Assembly: GCF_003709565.1 (NCBI RefSeq)
Contig: NZ_QNRC01000016.1
Coordinates: 32,605-96,604 of the forward strand
Reading direction: 5' to 3'
Origin: Paracoccus sigandri
GTDB taxonomy: Bacteria; Pseudomonadota; Alphaproteobacteria; Rhodobacterales; Rhodobacteraceae
Length of the DNA stretch: 64,000 bases
The position numbers and the translations under genes were made by a program. This document shows positions 35,994 through 43,315 of this stretch, in pieces; within the stretch, counting starts at the first letter, position 1; each line of letters starts with the position of its first letter. Below the pieces are notes generated by a model. The model searched no databases. It saw nothing but the letters and a program-made list of their open reading frames with translations, and was not told the DNA's origin.

Positions 35994-36533
35994 ATGAGCC
36001 TGCCCCGCGCACCCGACCGCCTGTCCGACGAGATGGCCGCCGCCATCGGCCACGCCGTATCCGCCTTCGGCTTCCTGGAGGAAGCCCTGAAGCGGGCGAT
36101 CTTCTCGCTGACGCGGCAGGGGCTTGGCGAGGATGCCAGCGACGAGGCGCTGGAGAAATGGCTGCGCCGCATGGAGGAGATCGCCGACGACACGCTGGGA
36201 ACGCTGATCGACAGCTTCGGGGCGGCGATGCGGCAGGCGCGGATCGAGGACCGCCACATCCTGGCCGAGGCGCTGGACGACATCCGGCTGAAGCGCAACC
36301 TGCTGTGCCATGCCTCGTGGCGGCCGGGCAGCCAGCCGGGCCGCTGGTTTCCGACCTTCATCAACACCCGCGGCGAACGCCATCCCGACGAGATGGGCGC
36401 CGCCGATGTCCACGCGATCCATGCCGAGACGCTGAAGGTGGCGCGGCGGGTGGTGTCGATCATGCGCGCGACGGGGATCGCCGGCGAATGGGCCGGGCAT
36501 GACGCCGCGCCGGCCGGAGACGAGCCGGCATAG
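35994..36533 (+). CDS. Uncharacterised 179-residue protein with a HEPN-like R-x4-H motif
   Basis: I recognise no named family. The protein is mostly helical and carries the pattern DIRLKRNLLCHASWR, that is Arg101-Asn-x3-His106, a spacing typical of the catalytic R-x4-6-H motif of HEPN RNases. The start of the protein (GFLEEALKRAIFSL) is the type of amphipathic helix seen in HEPN bundles. No toxin-antitoxin partner is next to it: the next gene is hom, 178 bases away across a repeat. It follows chpT by 63 bases on the same strand. The HEPN reading is a motif-based inference. Confidence 0.6.
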   Translation: MSLPRAPDRLSDEMAAAIGHAVSAFGFLEEALKRAIFSLTRQGLGEDASDEALEKWLRRMEEIADDTLGTLIDSFGAAMRQARIEDRHILAEALDDIRLKRNLLCHASWRPGSQPGRWFPTFINTRGERHPDEMGAADVHAIHAETLKVARRVVSIMRATGIAGEWAGHDAAPAGDEPA

Positions 36534-36542
36534 GGCGAAGGA

Positions 36543-36615
36543 AGGGGGCGCTCGCGCCCCCTCTTGCGCCTGCGGCGCAATTCACCCCCCGAGGATATTT
36601 GGGCCAAGATGAAAG
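36543..36615. repeat. 73-bp intergenic repeat, copy 1 (double hairpin plus conserved tail)
   Basis: Two hairpins follow each other: AGGGGGCG-CTCG-CGCCCCCT (36543-36562) and TTGCGCC-TGC-GGCGCAA (36564-36580). A conserved tail CGAGGATATTT, then CCAAGATGAAAG, follows. The second copy at 38009-38081 differs in one base. It could end the chpT/HEPN transcript. Confidence 0.8.
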
Positions 36616-36711
36616 GGCCGGACGACCGGGCTGACGGGGGCGTGAAAGGCGGGCGTTGCAACGCGGGCGGCGGCGCGCTAACACCCGTCAAATCCAAGAC
36701 GAGAGGCTTTC

Positions 36712-38001
36712 ATGTCGTCCCCCCTCCGCCTGGGCATCGCCGGGCTTGGCACCGTCGGGATCGGTGTCGTCAAGATCGTCCAGAAACATGCCGAGCTGCT
36801 GGCGCGGCGCTCGGGCCGTTCGGTGGCGATCACCGCGGTCAGCGCGCGGGACCGGATGAAGAACCGCGATGCCGACCTGTCGCCCTATCGCTGGGAAGAG
36901 GACCCGATGGCGGTGGCGCGGGCCGAGGACGTGGATGTCTATGTCGAGCTGATCGGCGGCGAGGGCGGCGTCGCAAAGGCCAGCATCGAGGCGGCGCTGC
37001 GCGCGGGCAAGGACGTGGTGACGGCGAACAAGGCGCTGCTGGCGATGCATGGCCAGGAGCTGGCCGAGCTGGCCGAGAGCCTGGGCCGGGTGATCCGTTT
37101 CGAGGCCGCGGTGGCGGGCGGCATCCCGGTCATCAAGACGATGACGGAATCGCTGGCGGGCAACGGCATCACCCGCGTCATGGGGGTGATGAACGGCACC
37201 TGCAACTATATCCTGACGCGGATGGAAAGCGCCGGGCTGCCCTATGACGCGGTCTTCGAGGAGGCGCGGCAGCTGGGCTATCTGGAGGCCGACCCGACGC
37301 TGGACGTGGGCGGGATCGACGCCGGCCACAAGCTGGCCATCCTGTCCTCGATCGCCTTCGGCACCCGGGTGAATTTCGACGCGGTCGAGATCGAGGGGAT
37401 CGAGCGGGTCAGCATCGACGACATCCGCCGCGCCGCCGACATGGGCTATCGGATCAAGCTTCTGGGTGTCGCGCAGACCACGCCGCGCGGGCTGGAGCAG
37501 CGCATGTCGCCCTGCCTGGTGCCCGCCGACAGCCCGCTTGGGCAGCTGATGGGCGGCACCAACATGGTGGTGATCGAGGGCGACAGCGTGGGCCAGATCG
37601 TGCTGCGCGGCGCCGGCGCGGGCGAGGGTCCGACCGCCAGCTCGGTCATGTCGGATATCGTCGAGATCGCCCGCGGCGTCCGGCTGTCGGTCTTCGGCCA
37701 GCCCGCCGCCGGGCTGACCGATGCCCGCCCCGCCCGGACCGCGGTGCCGGCCGCCTATTACCTGCGGATCGAGCTTCTGGACAAGCCGGGCGCGCTGGCC
37801 AAGGTCGCCACCGTGCTGAGCGATGCCGGCATCTCGATCGACCGGATGCGGCAATACGGCCATCCCGACGGGGCCAGCGTGCCGGTGCTGATCGTCACCG
37901 ACAAGACCACGCCCGAGGCGATCGATTTCGCCATCGAGGCGCTGCCGAAGACCGGCGTGCTGGTCGGCGAACCGGTCGAGCTGCGCATCGAGGAGGTCTG
38001 A
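36712..38001 (+). CDS. hom: Homoserine dehydrogenase
   Basis: This 429-residue protein has an NAD(P)-binding Rossmann start (RLGIAGLGTVGIGVVKI), the homoserine dehydrogenase core (NGTCNYILTRM, residues about 160-170) with the EADPTLDVGGIDAGHK motif, and a C-terminal ACT domain (YYLRIELLDKPGALAKVATVL) that senses threonine. It converts aspartate semialdehyde to homoserine for threonine and methionine synthesis. The gene stands alone between two copies of the 73-bp repeat. lysC, the pathway's first enzyme, is in the same window at 48170. Confidence 0.95.
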   Translation: MSSPLRLGIAGLGTVGIGVVKIVQKHAELLARRSGRSVAITAVSARDRMKNRDADLSPYRWEEDPMAVARAEDVDVYVELIGGEGGVAKASIEAALRAGKDVVTANKALLAMHGQELAELAESLGRVIRFEAAVAGGIPVIKTMTESLAGNGITRVMGVMNGTCNYILTRMESAGLPYDAVFEEARQLGYLEADPTLDVGGIDAGHKLAILSSIAFGTRVNFDAVEIEGIERVSIDDIRRAADMGYRIKLLGVAQTTPRGLEQRMSPCLVPADSPLGQLMGGTNMVVIEGDSVGQIVLRGAGAGEGPTASSVMSDIVEIARGVRLSVFGQPAAGLTDARPARTAVPAAYYLRIELLDKPGALAKVATVLSDAGISIDRMRQYGHPDGASVPVLIVTDKTTPEAIDFAIEALPKTGVLVGEPVELRIEEV

Positions 38002-38008
38002 CCAAGAA

Positions 38009-38081
38009 AGGGGGCGCTCGCGCCCCCTCTTGCGCCTGCGGCGCAATTCACCCCCCGAGGATATTTGCGCCAAGATGAAAG
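38009..38081. repeat. 73-bp intergenic repeat, copy 2
   Basis: This copy is identical to 36543-36615 except for one base (TTTGCGCC here, TTTGGGCC there). It begins seven bases after the hom stop and ends 14 bases before the stop of the convergent transglycosylase gene, so its hairpins can serve as a bidirectional terminator. Confidence 0.8.
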
Positions 38082-38094
38082 CGGCTTGTGCGGT

Positions 38095-38724
38095 TCAGCT
38101 GCCGTGGATGATGCGGACGTAGTTCATCGTCTCGCGATAGGGCGGGATGCCGCCGTGTTTCTGGACCGCGCCGGGGCCGGCGTTATAGGCGGCAAGCGCC
38201 AGCCGCCAGTTGCCGAACTGGTTGTACATCATCCGCAGGTAGCGCGCGCCGCCGTCCAGGTTCTGCAGCGGGTCGTGGGGGTTGACGCCCAGCTTTGCCG
38301 CCGTGCCGGGCATCAGCTGCGCCAGACCGGTCGCGCCCTTGTGCGAGACGGCGCGCGGGTTCCAGCCCGATTCCTGCTGCACGAGGCGCAGGAACAGGTC
38401 CTCGGGGATGCCGTGGCGCTGCGCCGCCGCGCGGGCATGGGGCAGAAATTCGCTGCGCCGGCCGCGATAGGCCGGGATATTGGCCGAAAGCTCGATATTG
38501 CCGGCCGTGCTGGCGTTGCGATCGCCGCCGGGCTGCAGCCGCGCCGAGCGCTGGTATTGCGCCGCCAGCCGCGAATCCATCAGCCGCGTCTGGCGTTCGA
38601 ACTGTTCGCTGCGCGATTTGCTGGATGAGCCCGAAAGCCGAAGCCCCTGGGCCGAAACCGGTGCGGCAACCGCTGCGATCAGCGTCGCGCAGAGCGCAAC
38701 CTTCAGCTTCGGAACGATCCTCAT
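38095..38724 (-). CDS. Lytic transglycosylase (SLT domain), periplasmic
   Basis: This 209-residue protein has a signal peptide ([17 protein letters not shown]). The C-terminal SLT lysozyme-like domain has catalytic Glu118 (VQQESGWNP), [17 protein letters not shown], and [12 protein letters not shown] with a late Tyr. It cleaves the MurNAc-GlcNAc bond with 1,6-anhydro product formation. It is a single gene convergent with hom. A good -10 hexamer, TATAGT read leftward, sits at about 38758-38763 with no clear -35. Confidence 0.92.
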   Translation of the reverse strand: MRIVPKLKVALCATLIAAVAAPVSAQGLRLSGSSSKSRSEQFERQTRLMDSRLAAQYQRSARLQPGGDRNASTAGNIELSANIPAYRGRRSEFLPHARAAAQRHGIPEDLFLRLVQQESGWNPRAVSHKGATGLAQLMPGTAAKLGVNPHDPLQNLDGGARYLRMMYNQFGNWRLALAAYNAGPGAVQKHGGIPPYRETMNYVRIIHGS

Positions 38725-38884
38725 GACTCCGCCCTCGTATCCTTGTTTTTGGGCGGAACTATACAGAAAATCCCCGGCATCACCAGCGAAGGGGTTTTTG
38801 CCCTCGCGGCAGCCATCGGGATCGGCGGAAATCCGCCCATTCCTGGCCGCAGGGGATCTTCTTTCGCCGCCCGGAAAGCAGGAG

Positions 38885-38913
38885 GCCCCGCGCGGCGATG
38901 GGCCGCGCGGGGC
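38885..38913. terminator. Strong hairpin after cbtA
   Basis: A perfect 12-bp GC stem (GCCCCGCGCGGC with GCCGCGCGGGGC, loop of 5) lies 19 bases after the cbtA stop on the leftward transcript. No U-tract is present, as is common in GC-rich genomes. Confidence 0.65.
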
Positions 38914-38932
38914 GTGCTTGCACGTGCGGGCG

Positions 38933-39673
38933 TCAGGCCGATCGCGCGCGCGACCACAGGCTGGCGGCGAAGAGGCCCAGCAGCGTCCAGGCGACCAGCC
39001 CGGCGCCCAGGGCGCGGCCGGCGAACTGGGCGGCCAGCTCGGGCGGGGTCGGGCCGGTGAATTCGGCCGGATGGGGGGCGCCGACCAGATGCGGCGCCAG
39101 CGCCATCACGATCGCCAGCGCCCATGCGCCCCAGCCATTGCCGAAGGCGATCAGCCACAGCGCCGCGCATGTCAGCACCACCGTCGCCACCCACCAGAGC
39201 GCGCGCGCACCGATATCCGCCGCCGCCATGCCGGGCAGTTCCGGCGCCAGCCCGAAGGCCGGGGCCAGCTGCACGCCGATGAAGCCGGCCAGGCCCCACA
39301 GCAAGCCTTCGCGCGGGGCGATCCGGTGGCCGCGATTCTCGGTCAGTGCCATCAGCGCCACCAGCAGCAGGCCATAGCCCGCATAGACGAGCATCGAGAA
39401 CAGGATCGACAGGCCGTCGCGCCCGGCCTCGAAGCCGATGCCGGGGGCGTCGTGGCCGGCCGCGGCATGGTCGTGATCGGCCGGTGCGGCTTCGGGGTCG
39501 GGCTCCTCGCCATGGTGGTGGTCCGAGGCGGCGGCGAAATGCGTGCGCTCGCCGCCCTCGTAAAGCTCGGCATGGAGCAGGACGGGCTGCACGAAGACAA
39601 GCTGCAGCAGGGCGGCAATCAGCCCCGCGGCAGCACCAGCGATCAGCGCGCTGGTCAGCAATTTCGACAGCAT
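38933..39673 (-). CDS. cbtA: CbtA, predicted cobalt transporter subunit
   Basis: This 246-residue membrane protein has about five helices and a histidine-rich loop ([19 protein letters not shown], around residues 51-69) that could gather cobalt ions. The start is at 39673, one base after the cbtB stop. CbtA proteins are placed under cobalamin riboswitches and are predicted cobalt importers; that prediction rests on regulation. The order riboswitch, cbtB, cbtA is typical of alphaproteobacteria. Confidence 0.88.
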   Translation of the reverse strand: MLSKLLTSALIAGAAAGLIAALLQLVFVQPVLLHAELYEGGERTHFAAASDHHHGEEPDPEAAPADHDHAAAGHDAPGIGFEAGRDGLSILFSMLVYAGYGLLLVALMALTENRGHRIAPREGLLWGLAGFIGVQLAPAFGLAPELPGMAAADIGARALWWVATVVLTCAALWLIAFGNGWGAWALAIVMALAPHLVGAPHPAEFTGPTPPELAAQFAGRALGAGLVAWTLLGLFAASLWSRARSA

Positions 39674-39674
39674 C

Positions 39675-39845
39675 TCAGTGGCAGGGGAAGCCGGTCGCGT
39701 GCCGGACGTCATGGGCGGCGTCGTGCAGCGTTTCGGACTGCGCCAGGCCGGCGACGAAGATCAGCACCGCGCCGAGCAGCGCCACGACGGCGATATTCGC
39801 CGCCGAGACCGTATCCGCGCCTGCGCTGCGGGTAAGTGTGGCCAT
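39675..39845 (-). CDS. cbtB: CbtB, small cobalt-transport-associated membrane protein
   Basis: This 56-residue protein has one membrane helix (ANIAVVALLGAVLIFVAGLA) and a histidine-rich end (HDAAHDVRHATGFPCH), as expected for CbtB, whose C-terminal histidines may bind cobalt. AAGGAGG lies six bases upstream of its ATG. It follows a cobalamin riboswitch and is immediately followed by cbtA. Confidence 0.88.
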   Translation of the reverse strand: MATLTRSAGADTVSAANIAVVALLGAVLIFVAGLAQSETLHDAAHDVRHATGFPCH

Positions 39846-39892
39846 ATCAAACCTCCTTGCCGTCATCCCCGACGGCGGATTGGAACCGATGC

Positions 39893-40085
39893 GCAGGGCC
39901 GGTCTCCTGACTCGCATGTCATCGCTTGCGGGACCCTTCCCATGGCGAGCCGCCACAGTGGCTTGTCCCGAAAGCTCGATGCTCACAGTCGCGGGGGCGG
40001 TCTGGTTCAGGCCGGGGCCTGCCATGTTCCCTGTCTGCCGGGGCTGTCCGGCAGCGCCATGCGCGGGGCCCACTGTGACAGCGGG
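39893..40085 (-). promoter_or_regulatory. Cobalamin riboswitch in front of cbtBA
   Basis: Read leftward, the conserved elements occur in order: a GGGAAC block (about 40030), GCCCCCGCGACTGTGAG (about 39980-39996), GCCACTG, GGGAAGGG and the B12-box-like end AGTCAGGAGACCGGCC. The position 50-240 bases before cbtB and the intact box order identify an AdoCbl-type switch. It should lower cobalt uptake when B12 is plentiful. Confidence 0.88.
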
Positions 40086-40104
40086 GCCGAAGCCGGTCAA
40101 GCGG

Positions 40105-40458
40105 TTACGGCAGGGCCGGGATCCGCGCCAGCACCCGCAGGCGCAGCGTTCCCAGCGAACGGGCATCGGTGATCGCGCCCTGCGGGGCGGCGCGGTAAAG
40201 CCGCATGAATTCAGGTAGATGGGCCATGTCATCCTCGGTCACGGGGCCGAGGAGCCAAGCCATCCGCCCCGGCGCCCGGATCGCGACCGAGGCGCCGCTG
40301 CGGCAGCCCGACAGGCAGGATGACGGGCGCGTGTCGCAGCCCGTCCCGGACAGCGCGCGCCTGACCCGCTCCAGCCGGTCCGCCCCGCCGGGACACTCCC
40401 GGCAGACGAAGACGGTGGCGCCCTGCCCGGCCCCGTTCTCAATGTCCGGGCGCATCAT
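40105..40458 (-). CDS. DUF1636 family protein, putative metal-binding, B12-linked
   Basis: This 117-residue protein contains FVCRECPGGADR and SSCLSGCRSGASV, with four or five cysteines in an order like a small thioredoxin-fold [2Fe-2S] ferredoxin. DUF1636 proteins are often encoded near cobalamin or cobalt genes. It overlaps the stop of the 337-residue gene by about 20 bases and is followed by the cbtB riboswitch, so it is the last gene of the btuB operon. Start ATG at 40458 or 40455. The function is unknown. Confidence 0.85.
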   Translation of the reverse strand: MMRPDIENGAGQGATVFVCRECPGGADRLERVRRALSGTGCDTRPSSCLSGCRSGASVAIRAPGRMAWLLGPVTEDDMAHLPEFMRLYRAAPQGAITDARSLGTLRLRVLARIPALP

Positions 40459-41452
40459 CGTCCTCGGCCTCGGCCGGGCTCGCGCGGTCGAAGGCGGCGC
40501 GCCAGCGCGACAGCAGCTCGGACGGGCCGTCGCGGCGCGCGGCCTGGCGCAGCGCCACCCGCAGCGCGATGCGCGAGAAGCGGTCCTGCGGCGCGGCAAG
40601 CCGGTCGGGGCCGTCGCCCGCCGCCAGCGCATACCAGGTCTCGGCCTTCAGGTCGCCATGCGCCGGATCGCCCCACAGCGCCAGCAACCGCTGGAAGGCG
40701 GCGAAGGCGGCGGGGTCGAAATCGCGATCCGCGCCCAAGGGGTCCATGACCGGGCTGGGCGGATGCAGGCCGGCGACCGGGACCAGCCCGTCGGGGATCG
40801 GCGTGTTGGCGGAATGGCTGCGGCCCGCGCGCAAGAGCCTGGGCAGCACATGCGAATGCGGCCCGACCGGAGAGACGCCGCCGGTATCGGGCCCGCCGAT
40901 CTTCTGGAACACCTCGACCCGGCCGATCCGGGTCAGCGCCACGCGATGCGGATGGGCCTTGAGGATCGCGGGCATGGCGCGGCAATCGGGATCGGCCAGC
41001 GGCTTTCCGGCCTCGGCCCGCAGCAGCGCGATCAGGTCGGGATCCCGGCTGCGGATGCAGAAATCCACCTGCGGCTGGGCCAGTCCCATGTCGAACAGGA
41101 TGGCGCCGCGATCGGCCTCGCGCAGGGCGCCCTCGTCGGGGCCAAGCTCGGTCAGCACGTCGCGCCGGGCCATCGGCGCCCGCCCCGCCTCGACGCAGAG
41201 CGAGATGCCCTGCTGCCAGCGATGCAGGCGCGGGCTCAGCGCCTCCCAGGCGACGGGGCGGATCGCCGCGATGTCGTCCAGCCGCAGCCCGCCGCGGGCG
41301 GTGACGACGGCGCAGCCCGGCAGCCGCTGCGGGACGGGGTCGCCCGCGACATGGTGAAATTCGCAGATCGCCCCGAAAGAGCCCATCGACCAGCCGGTCT
41401 CGGGCTGGGTCAGGGCCTCGGTCAGGAACCTGGTCGGGTCATCATGCGGCAT
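40439..41452 (-). CDS. Uncharacterised 337-residue protein in the B12 operon
   Basis: The protein begins MPHDDPTRFLTEALTQPE and contains GWSMGSFGAICEFHH, then HPHRVALTRIGRVEVFQKIG and DTGGVSPVGPHSHVLPRLL, with a distinctive GPHSH and later DLKAETWYALA. No signal peptide or membrane helix is seen. I recall a domain of unknown function with a similar GWSMGSFGAI start (possibly DUF6925) but cannot confirm it. Position between btuD and DUF1636, in a riboswitch-led operon, is the only functional clue: it may handle or modify the imported corrinoid or metal. Confidence 0.75.
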   Translation of the reverse strand: MPHDDPTRFLTEALTQPETGWSMGSFGAICEFHHVAGDPVPQRLPGCAVVTARGGLRLDDIAAIRPVAWEALSPRLHRWQQGISLCVEAGRAPMARRDVLTELGPDEGALREADRGAILFDMGLAQPQVDFCIRSRDPDLIALLRAEAGKPLADPDCRAMPAILKAHPHRVALTRIGRVEVFQKIGGPDTGGVSPVGPHSHVLPRLLRAGRSHSANTPIPDGLVPVAGLHPPSPVMDPLGADRDFDPAAFAAFQRLLALWGDPAHGDLKAETWYALAAGDGPDRLAAPQDRFSRIALRVALRQAARRDGPSELLSRWRAAFDRASPAEAEDDDAPGH

Positions 41453-41483
41453 GGCCTTCTCCGATGCGTCGAGCCTTGCGGGC

Positions 41484-42236
41484 TCAGGGGATGATGTCCA
41501 GCGGCTGGAACAGCAGGCCCTGGGGGCCACGCGCCAGATGGGCGGTGATGCCGAAGACGCGGGCCAGGTTGGCGGCGGTCAGCACGGTCTCGGGCGGGCC
41601 GTCGGCGGCGATGCGGCCCTGGTGCAGCATGACCAGCCGCGTGCAGAACCGCGCCGCCAGCCCCAGGTCGTGCAGCGAGGCCAGCACGCCGCCGCCCTGA
41701 CCGGCCAGACGCGCAAACAGCCGCATGACCCAGATCTGCGCGGCCGGGTCCAGCCCGGCGATGGGCTCGTCCGCGACCAGCAGCGGCGATTCCTGGGCCA
41801 GCGCGCGGGCGATCAGCGCGCGGGCCTGCTCGCCGCCCGACAGTTCGGTGGCGGGGCGATGGCGCAGGTCCTCCAGGTGCAGGGCGGTAATGGCGCGCTG
41901 GACGGCGGCGCGGTCCGCCGCGCGGGCGGCGCCGGGATGGGCGATGCGGCCAAGCGCCACCAGCGATTCCACCGGCATCGGCCAGGCGATCTCGCGCCCC
42001 TGCGGCATGAAGGCGGCGGCGCGCGCGCGTTCCGCATTGCCCATCACGGCCAGAGAGGAGCGGCCCTCGGCCGGTAGCAGGCCCAGGGCGGCGCGCAGCA
42101 GCGTGGTCTTGCCCGCGCCATTCGGGCCCAGAAGGCCCACGAATTCGCCCGCCCCGATGCGCAGCCCGATCCGCTCCAGCACAGGGCGGCCGTTGCGGCA
42201 GACGCCGAGGTCCTGCAGGTCCAGAAGCGCGGTCAC
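41484..42236 (-). CDS. btuD: Cobalamin ABC transporter ATP-binding protein (BtuD type)
   Basis: This 250-residue ATPase has GPNGAGKTT (Walker A), ELSGGEQARALIARALAQ (signature), LLVADEPIAGLDP (Walker B) and a switch histidine in LHDLGLAARFC. The start is GTG, overlapping the permease stop (GTGA). The context of a preceding btuC-like permease and a B12 receptor under a riboswitch assigns it to B12 uptake. It is distinct in sequence from the siderophore ATPase at 8703-9506. Confidence 0.88.
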   Translation of the reverse strand: MTALLDLQDLGVCRNGRPVLERIGLRIGAGEFVGLLGPNGAGKTTLLRAALGLLPAEGRSSLAVMGNAERARAAAFMPQGREIAWPMPVESLVALGRIAHPGAARAADRAAVQRAITALHLEDLRHRPATELSGGEQARALIARALAQESPLLVADEPIAGLDPAAQIWVMRLFARLAGQGGGVLASLHDLGLAARFCTRLVMLHQGRIAADGPPETVLTAANLARVFGITAHLARGPQGLLFQPLDIIP

Positions 42237-43231
42237 AGCCCCTGCCTCCGCGTCTTCAGGATCAGGTGCAGGAAGAAGGGCGCGCCGATCAGCGCGGTCA
42301 GCACCCCCAGCTTCAGGTCGCGCCCCGGCAGGACCAGCCGCACCGCGATATCGGCGGCCAGCACCATCGCCGCGCCCCCCAGGGCCGAGGCCGGGATCAG
42401 CCGCGCCGGGCTGGCCCCCACGGCGCGGCGCAGCATGTGCGGCACCACCAGCCCAACGAAGCCGATCGCGCCCGCCACCGCCGTCGCCGCCCCGACCAGC
42501 GCCGCCACGCCGCCGACGATCGCCAGCCGCAGCCGCCCCAGCCGGATGCCGGCGCTGGCGGCCGTGTCCTCCCCCAGCGTCAGCGCGTCCAGCGCCGGGC
42601 CGATCCGCCACAGCAGCGCCAGCCCCAGCGCCATGAAGGGCGCCGCCGTCCAGACATGCACCATCGAGCGGTCGGCCAGCGAGCCCATCATCCAGAAGAC
42701 GATCTCGTTGGCGGCGAAGGGATTGGGCGACAGGTTCAGGACCAGCGAGGTCGCCGCCCCGGCCAGCGCCGAGATCGCGATCCCCGCCAGGATCAGCACC
42801 AGCGTGCCGCCGCGCGGCCCGGCCAGCAGCAGCATCACCAGCACCGAGACCAGCGCCCCCGCCAGCGCCGCCAGCGGCAGCCCCAGCGGCCAGGCGGCGG
42901 CCAGCCCGGTATGGATCGCCAGCACCGCCCCCAGCGCGGCGGAACCCGAGGTGCCGATCAGCCCCGGCTCGGCCAGCGGGTTGCGCAGGAAGCCCTGCAT
43001 CACCGCCCCCGTCAGCCCCAGCGCCGCGCCGACCATCGCCCCCAGCAGCGCCTGCGGCAGCCGCAATTCGCGCATCACCAGCACCAGGATGTCCTCGCCT
43101 CCGCCGAACAGCGCGGCAAGGCTGGCCCCCAGCGGCATCCCCGCCGGCCCGATCAGCAGCGAGGCCAGAAACAGCGCCAGCACCAGCGCCGACAGCCCGG
43201 CCAGCAGCAGGTGATAGCGGCGCGCGGTCAT
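42233..43231 (-). CDS. btuC: Cobalamin ABC transporter permease (BtuC type)
   Basis: This 332-residue FecCD/BtuC permease has about nine or ten membrane helices, RLPQALLGAMVGAALGLTGAV, NPLAEPGLIGTSG and the later GAIGFVGLVVPHMLRR. It lies 84 bases after btuB and overlaps btuD. The periplasmic binding protein BtuF is not present in the operon, so it must be encoded elsewhere or shared with another system. Confidence 0.9.
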   Translation of the reverse strand: MTARRYHLLLAGLSALVLALFLASLLIGPAGMPLGASLAALFGGGEDILVLVMRELRLPQALLGAMVGAALGLTGAVMQGFLRNPLAEPGLIGTSGSAALGAVLAIHTGLAAAWPLGLPLAALAGALVSVLVMLLLAGPRGGTLVLILAGIAISALAGAATSLVLNLSPNPFAANEIVFWMMGSLADRSMVHVWTAAPFMALGLALLWRIGPALDALTLGEDTAASAGIRLGRLRLAIVGGVAALVGAATAVAGAIGFVGLVVPHMLRRAVGASPARLIPASALGGAAMVLAADIAVRLVLPGRDLKLGVLTALIGAPFFLHLILKTRRQGL

Positions 43232-43315
43232 GGCCTGCGCCCTTGCGGCTTGCGGGTCGCCAACCGGCCGTGGCAGCGCTTCATGGGCGCCACCCGCCGC
43301 GGCAAGGCCGGCGGA

